A stretch of DNA of 9,680 nt from CAYSBE01 sp044337585 (GTDB lineage Bacteria > Bacteroidota > Bacteroidia > UKL13-3). How positions within the stretch are numbered: position 1 is the first letter of the stretch; each line of letters begins with the position of its first letter. Location: the NCBI GenBank assembly GCA_044337585.1, contig JBIINH010000081.1, forward strand, positions 1-9,680, written 5' to 3'. The translations under genes and the position numbers were made by a program. This document shows positions 6,441 through 9,680 of this stretch, piece after piece. The notes beneath the pieces are model-generated. The model was not told where the DNA came from, did not search any database, and saw only the letters and a list, made by a program, of their open reading frames with translations.

Positions 6441-6707
6441 TTATTTTGTTTGTTCTGCTAATTGTTGAACCAAATAATTTACATCATACCAACTTCCGCC
6501 ATTTTCACAATTCACACCATATGAGGCTAAAAATGCAGTTGCCTGCGCACTTCTTCCACCGCTCATGCAGCATAGTGTGATGGGTTGTTTCATCGCTTTA
6601 ATTTCATCCAACCTGTTTGGTAATTCATTAAGTGGAATATTGATACTTCCCGCTACGTGTCCGCCCATGAACTCTTCATGGGTTCTTACATCAATTATAG
6701 TATGCAT
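6441..6707 (-). CDS. Minimal rhodanese sulfurtransferase (first of a tandem pair)
   Basis: An 88-residue rhodanese, near the minimum for the domain. It begins directly with the first strand (MHTIIDVRTHEEF), has GHVAGSINIP at 17-26, and the active-site loop C-M-S-G-G-R with catalytic C47 and R52, again preceded by a second cysteine (C46). GGSW follows at 70-73. An in-frame TTG at 6764 would add 19 residues, but these do not resemble a rhodanese N-terminus. ATG 6707 follows an A/T-rich leader and gives the natural domain boundary. The stop is 1 nt before the start of the next rhodanese. The two proteins share the whole motif layout and probably arose by tandem duplication. The first gene of the cluster most likely has its own promoter in the 130-nt gap after the YciO-type gene. 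Confidence 0.92.
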   Translation of the reverse strand: MHTIIDVRTHEEFMGGHVAGSINIPLNELPNRLDEIKAMKQPITLCCMSGGRSAQATAFLASYGVNCENGGSWYDVNYLVQQLAEQTK

Positions 6708-6727
6708 ATTATTTAATTTTAATGATA

Positions 6728-6735
6728 CAAAGGTG
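6728..6735 (-). promoter_or_regulatory. Possible -7 element for the rhodanese-thioredoxin cluster
   Basis: On the minus strand this reads CACCTTTG, one mismatch from TAnnTTTG, ending 20 nt before ATG 6707. No TTG is found at the 19-nt spacing upstream. The position is right for a short Bacteroidota leader, but the match is partial. Confidence 0.3.
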
Positions 6736-6837
6736 CGTATTCGAGTAGTTCTGTTTTGCCACAAAAGTTACATAAGCAGTTTTACTTTGGCAGCGGGTAG
6801 TACATCAACTGTTTCCGGGTATAATTAAAAATGATGA

Positions 6838-7449
6838 TTATGCCAATTTACCCTTTCCTTCTCTGATGATAACGGGCTCTGTGTCGGTGCAATCAATAAT
6901 GGTTGATGGTTCATTTCCCCCGGGGCCGCCATCAATAACCAAATCAACGCGGTTTTCAAACTTTTCATGTATCTCTTCAGGGTCGGTCATATACTGCACA
7001 ATTTCATCATCATGATGAATGGTTGCAACAACAAGTGGAATTCCCAGTTCTTTAACAAGGGTTTGAACAATTACATTTTCGGGAACACGAATGCCTATTG
7101 TTTTCTTGTTGCTATCAAACCACTTGGTTACTTGCTTATTGGCGTGTAAGATAAACGTGAAGGGGCCGGGTAAATTATTTTTCACCAACCGAAAGAGCTG
7201 CTTATCCAATACTGCGGTATATTCAGAGATATGTGATAAATCAGCACACAAAAGTGAAAAGTTTATTTTCTCTGATTTCTTTCCCGAAATACGGGTCATT
7301 TTTTCAATTGCTTTTTTGCTATCTAATTTACACGCCATTGCATAAATGGTATCGGTAGGCACAATGATTACGCCATCTTTTTGAAGTATCTCCACCACTT
7401 TCTTGAGGTCGCGTGGGTTGGGATTTTTCGGATGAAGTTCCAGAATCAT
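6838..7449 (-). CDS. YciO-type Sua5/YrdC/YciO family protein
   Basis: A 203-residue single-domain protein of the threonylcarbamoyl-AMP synthase fold. Motifs in order: GVIIVPTDTIYAMACKL (26-42), INFSLLCADLS (62-72), KNNLPGPFTFIL (90-101), KTIGIRVP (116-123), DPEEI (156-160), VDLVIDGG (168-175), EPSTIIDCT (180-188) and REGKG (196-200). The family makes threonylcarbamoyl-AMP from threonine, bicarbonate and ATP for the t6A37 modification of tRNA. In detail this protein follows E. coli YciO: N-F-(S/T)-L-(L/M)-C instead of the K-x-x-x-K-P-L segment typical of TsaC/Sua5, and similar spacing through DPEEI. YciO is a non-essential paralogue whose own role is unsettled, so assigning t6A synthesis here would be over-reach. 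It starts at ATG 7449, downstream of the sucC terminator, so it needs its own promoter; I see only a weak CATATTTG at 7486-7493. Confidence 0.88.
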   Translation of the reverse strand: MILELHPKNPNPRDLKKVVEILQKDGVIIVPTDTIYAMACKLDSKKAIEKMTRISGKKSEKINFSLLCADLSHISEYTAVLDKQLFRLVKNNLPGPFTFILHANKQVTKWFDSNKKTIGIRVPENVIVQTLVKELGIPLVVATIHHDDEIVQYMTDPEEIHEKFENRVDLVIDGGPGGNEPSTIIDCTDTEPVIIREGKGKLA

Positions 7450-7525
7450 GTGGAAATATATATAAAAGTGTTTGCGCTACCAATTCAAATATGCGCGTTA
7501 CGTATTTCAACTGAGTTGGCTAAAT

Positions 7526-7560
7526 AAAAAAAAACGCCCTTCATTGCTGAAAGGCGTTTC
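7526..7560 (-). terminator. Intrinsic terminator after sucC
   Basis: Perfect 7-bp arms AAACGCC (7532-7538) and GGCGTTT (7553-7559) continue, after one C/A mismatch, with TTC/GAA (7540-7542 with 7549-7551) around a 6-nt loop. On the minus strand the hairpin runs into nine consecutive T residues (complement of 7526-7534), the classic rho-independent form. It lies 23 nt past the sucC stop. The plus strand also has a T-rich tail (7561-7568), but no plus-strand gene ends here, so the direction that matters is minus. Confidence 0.88.
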
Positions 7561-7582
7561 TATTTTTTGGTGTATAAAGAAA

Positions 7583-8803
7583 TTACAATTTCCCAGCTAC
7601 AGCTTGCTGAACCAAATCAGCAGCTTCTTTAAGTACGATAGCTGAGTAAACTTTCAATCCACTTTCGTCAATTAATTTTTTTGCAGCTTCTGCATTTGTT
7701 CCTTGTAAACGAACGATGATTGGCACAGGGATATTACCGATTGATTTGTAAGCATCAACCACACCTTGAGCAACGCGGTCGCAACGAACGATACCTCCAA
7801 AAATATTGATAAGTATAGCTTTCACATTCGGATCTTGAAGGATAATACGGAAACCTGCCTCTACTGTAGTAGCATTTGCCGAACCTCCTACATCAAGGAA
7901 GTTAGCCGGATCGCCACCTGATAGTTTAATGATATCCATGGTAGCCATAGCCAAACCTGCACCATTTACCATACAACCTACGTTGCCATCTAATTTCACA
8001 AAGTTTAGATTGAATTTACCTGCTTCTACTTCTGTTGGGTCTTCTTCAGCTTCATCACGCATGGCAGCATAATCGGGATGGCGGTATAATGCGCTGTCAT
8101 CTATTGCCACTTTTCCATCCACTGCAATAATCTTATCATCCGAGGTTTTTAATACCGGGTTGATTTCAAACATCGCTGAGTCAGATTTATCATAAGCTGT
8201 GTAAAGTGCTGTTACAAATTTTACCATTTGTTTAAACGCTTCGCCTTCGCATCCTAAATTAAATGCAATTTTGCGCGCTTGAAATGCTTGTAAGCCTACA
8301 ACAGGATCAATTGTTTCTTTGTGAATCAAATGAGGCGTATGTTCTGCTACATGCTCGATATCCATACCACCTTCGGTAGAATACACGATAATATTTTTGC
8401 TTTGCGAGCGATCAAGCATTACGCTCATGTAGTATTCTTTTGGTTCGATTGAGCCTGGGTAGTAAACATCTTGGGCTACCAATACCTTGCTTACCAATTT
8501 ACCTTTAGGACCCGTTTGTATGGTAACCAATGTTCCACCTAAAAGATTGCTTGCAATTTCTTTTGCTTTATCTGCATTTTTTGCAACTGCCACACCACGC
8601 TGATCTTTGCCTTGAATGGTACCTTTACCACGACCACCGGCATGTATTTGTGCTTTAACAACAACAAAATCGCTTCCAAATTGATCTTTCAATTTTAACG
8701 CAGCTTCATGAGCCTGATCTGCGGTTTCGGCTACAATGCCTTCTTGTACTGCAACGCCAAAAGATTTCAAAATCTGCTTGGCTTGATATTCATGTATATT
8801 CAT
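7583..8803 (-). CDS. sucC: Succinyl-CoA synthetase (ligase), beta subunit
   Basis: A 406-residue protein, slightly longer than the roughly 388-residue E. coli SucC. The N-terminal ATP-grasp domain opens with MNIHEYQAKQILKSFGV and has VKAQIHAGGRGKG (49-61: K50, H54 and the glycine-rich loop at the nucleotide), FEINP (212-216) and AVDGK (227-231), where E213, N215 and D229 are positioned to bind Mg-nucleotide. The C-terminal CoA-ligase domain shows VNGAGLAMATMD (279-290), LDVGGSA (303-309) and NIFGGIVRCD (333-342), the last forming the power-helix region that meets the alpha subunit. With SucD, which carries the phosphohistidine, it interconverts succinyl-CoA and succinate with ADP or GDP phosphorylation in the citric acid cycle. 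I cannot tell nucleotide preference. sucD is not adjacent. It has its own terminator, so it appears monocistronic. Confidence 0.96.
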   Translation of the reverse strand: MNIHEYQAKQILKSFGVAVQEGIVAETADQAHEAALKLKDQFGSDFVVVKAQIHAGGRGKGTIQGKDQRGVAVAKNADKAKEIASNLLGGTLVTIQTGPKGKLVSKVLVAQDVYYPGSIEPKEYYMSVMLDRSQSKNIIVYSTEGGMDIEHVAEHTPHLIHKETIDPVVGLQAFQARKIAFNLGCEGEAFKQMVKFVTALYTAYDKSDSAMFEINPVLKTSDDKIIAVDGKVAIDDSALYRHPDYAAMRDEAEEDPTEVEAGKFNLNFVKLDGNVGCMVNGAGLAMATMDIIKLSGGDPANFLDVGGSANATTVEAGFRIILQDPNVKAILINIFGGIVRCDRVAQGVVDAYKSIGNIPVPIIVRLQGTNAEAAKKLIDESGLKVYSAIVLKEAADLVQQAVAGKL

Positions 8804-8826
8804 GTTTTGTTATGAAATTTTGCGTG

Positions 8827-8856
8827 CGAAAATAGGTTTATTCTTCAATAATGAAA
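8827..8856 (-). promoter_or_regulatory. Possible promoter of sucC
   Basis: Read on the minus strand: TTT at the -33 position (8856-8854), exactly 19 nt, then TATTTTCG (8834-8827), one mismatch from TAnnTTTG. The box ends 23 nt before ATG 8803. Both halves are imperfect, but spacing and position agree with the Bacteroidota pattern. Confidence 0.35.
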
Positions 8857-8906
8857 GGGAATAAATCCATTTATCCTAAATTGTGAAAGCTACAAGGCAA
8901 AACAAG

Positions 8907-8933
8907 TAAATCTATTGTAAATCAATAGGTTTA
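8907..8933. repeat. 11-bp inverted repeat upstream of sucC and the ABC ATPase gene
   Basis: The left arm 8907-8917 (TAAATCTATTG) and right arm 8923-8933 (CAATAGGTTTA) are complementary at 10 of 11 positions. The exception is a T/G pair, which an RNA of the plus strand would tolerate. The central 5 nt are TAAAT. No T-run follows on either strand, so it is not an intrinsic terminator. It lies about 104 bp upstream of sucC and 114 bp upstream of the ABC gene, a position suitable for an operator shared by divergent genes or for a leader hairpin. Confidence 0.6.
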
Positions 8934-9046
8934 TACAATATATTACCAACTTATGCCTAATGTTCAGGCTTATATAGCCGATAAGGCCACTTGCAAGTAC
9001 GTTGAATTGATTATTTTGGCTTTATTTACAATATATTCACGGCCAC

Positions 9047-9680
9047 ATGATAATAGCTCGAAATATTTATAAGTCTTATGGGCAACTGCCCGTGCTCAAA
9101 GGAATAAACCTTGATGTAAAATCAGGAGAAATTATATCAGTTGTAGGTGCCAGTGGTGCAGGCAAAACGACTTTATTGCAAATTTTAGGCACCCTTGACA
9201 ATGCCGATTCGGGCGAATTGCATATTAACGGCAAAGCAGTACATCAGCTTAATCGCAATGCATTGGCCGATTTTAGAAATTCCGATTTAGGTTTTGTATT
9301 TCAGTTTCATCATTTGTTGCCTGAATTTACGGCCTTAGAAAATGTGTGTATGCCAGGTTGGATTGGCAAGCACAATGATGCTGAAATAAAATCAAGGGCT
9401 ATGCAATTACTTGAATTTTTAAATGTAGCAGGCAGGTCACAACACAAGCCCTCGGAAATGTCGGGAGGAGAGCAACAACGTATTGCTGTGGCACGAGCCC
9501 TGATTAATAAACCTGCTGTGGTGTTTGCAGATGAACCTTCAGGCAATCTTGACTCAGCAAATGCAGCTGAGCTTCATGATTTGTTTTTCAAATTGCGTGA
9601 TGAATTTGGCCATACATTTGTAATTGTGACACATAATGAGTCGCTTGCCAATCGTGCCGACCGCAAGTTGGTGATGAAAG
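9047..9680 (+). CDS. LolD/MacB-type ABC transporter ATPase (3' end outside window)
   Basis: The frame starts at ATG 9047 and is open for 211 codons to the right edge. All ABC ATPase motifs are present: Walker A GASGAGKT (34-41), Q-loop VFQFHHLLPEFTALENV (Q86), signature MSGGEQQR (138-145), Walker B AVVFADEP (157-164, catalytic E163), D-loop SGNLDS (165-170) and switch histidine H196. Q-loop and Walker A neighbourhoods (TLLQILGTLD; FQFHHLLPEF) closely follow the LolD subfamily, whose members power extraction of lipoproteins from the inner membrane through LolCE. The nearest alternative is a MacB/FtsE-like exporter ATPase. Fewer than about 20 residues should be missing. It is divergent from sucC. 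A weak -7-like TTATTTTG (9011-9018) with TTG 17 nt upstream (8991-8993) could be its promoter. The membrane partner would be expected downstream, outside the window. Confidence 0.88.
   Translation, partial: MIIARNIYKSYGQLPVLKGINLDVKSGEIISVVGASGAGKTTLLQILGTLDNADSGELHINGKAVHQLNRNALADFRNSDLGFVFQFHHLLPEFTALENVCMPGWIGKHNDAEIKSRAMQLLEFLNVAGRSQHKPSEMSGGEQQRIAVARALINKPAVVFADEPSGNLDSANAAELHDLFFKLRDEFGHTFVIVTHNESLANRADRKLVMK

Noticed and set aside
5567..6707. Toxin-antitoxin or defence cluster of small genes
   Set aside because: All four small proteins have recognisable metabolic folds (rhodanese, rhodanese, membrane hairpin, thioredoxin). There is no nuclease, NTPase or typical antitoxin motif.
6708..6764. 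TTG start at 6764 for the first rhodanese
   Set aside because: The 19 added residues have no rhodanese character and would include the candidate -7 box. ATG 6707 begins right at the first strand of the domain.
8955..8969. GCCT/AGGC inverted repeat with a 7-nt centre
   Set aside because: The arms are only 4 bp and do not extend outward. Such dyads are expected by chance in a gap of this size.
9310..9546. Minus-strand open frame opposite the ABC ATPase
   Set aside because: It is antisense to the Q-loop, signature and Walker B region of an unmistakable ABC ATPase; its composition is explained by that coding strand.

Overview
The window looks like chromosomal DNA of a free-living or metagenomic member of the Bacteroidota. 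Several signs agree. The DNA is AT-rich. None of the ten visible starts has a purine-rich Shine-Dalgarno site; the leaders are A-rich instead. Copies of the Bacteroidota -7 promoter element (TAnnTTTG) lie just upstream of several genes. The gene content also fits: a TonB-dependent receptor with a carboxypeptidase-regulatory N-terminal domain, an animal-type glutaminyl-cyclase-like M28 lipoprotein, and a small rhodanese/membrane protein/thioredoxin cluster. I cannot name a genus.

Layout, left to right. The last 47 codons of cysS (cysteinyl-tRNA synthetase) run off the left edge (2-145, +). An M28/glutaminyl-cyclase-like lipoprotein follows (310-1290, +). It converges on a PLP-dependent cystathionine gamma-synthase/lyase (1357-2517, -) across a 66-bp gap packed with two kinds of short tandem repeat. 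A small TerB-like helical protein (2614-2979, +) is divergent from that enzyme. Next is a FecA-like TonB-dependent outer-membrane receptor (3075-5477, +), which converges on a minus-strand block.

The minus-strand block, read in its own direction (right to left), starts with sucC, the succinyl-CoA synthetase beta subunit (8803-7583), which ends at a strong intrinsic terminator. Then come a YciO-type Sua5/YrdC/YciO protein (7449-6838) and a tight four-gene cluster: rhodanese, rhodanese, two-helix membrane protein, thioredoxin (6707-5567). The genes of this cluster overlap by 1 nt or sit 1-7 nt apart, so they are almost certainly co-transcribed. They look like a small sulfur/thiol-handling unit: two single-domain sulfurtransferases, a Cys-bearing membrane partner and a CGPC thioredoxin. 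The rhodanese plus two-helix pair resembles an E. coli YgaP split into two genes.

Divergent from sucC, a LolD/MacB-type ABC ATPase (9047 onward, +) runs off the right edge. The sucC/ABC intergenic region (8804-9046) is the longest gene-free stretch, 243 bp, and holds a clear 11-bp inverted repeat. No gap exceeds 300 bases. I see no tRNA, rRNA, CRISPR array, insertion sequence or phage gene.

Most of the window is ordinary housekeeping and accessory metabolism. I did not find a convincing new defence or mobile system. The items most worth a second look are the split-YgaP-like thiol cluster, the unexplained inverted repeat at 8907-8933, the tandem-repeat spacer at 1297-1350, and the orphan TerB-like protein with a well-formed promoter.
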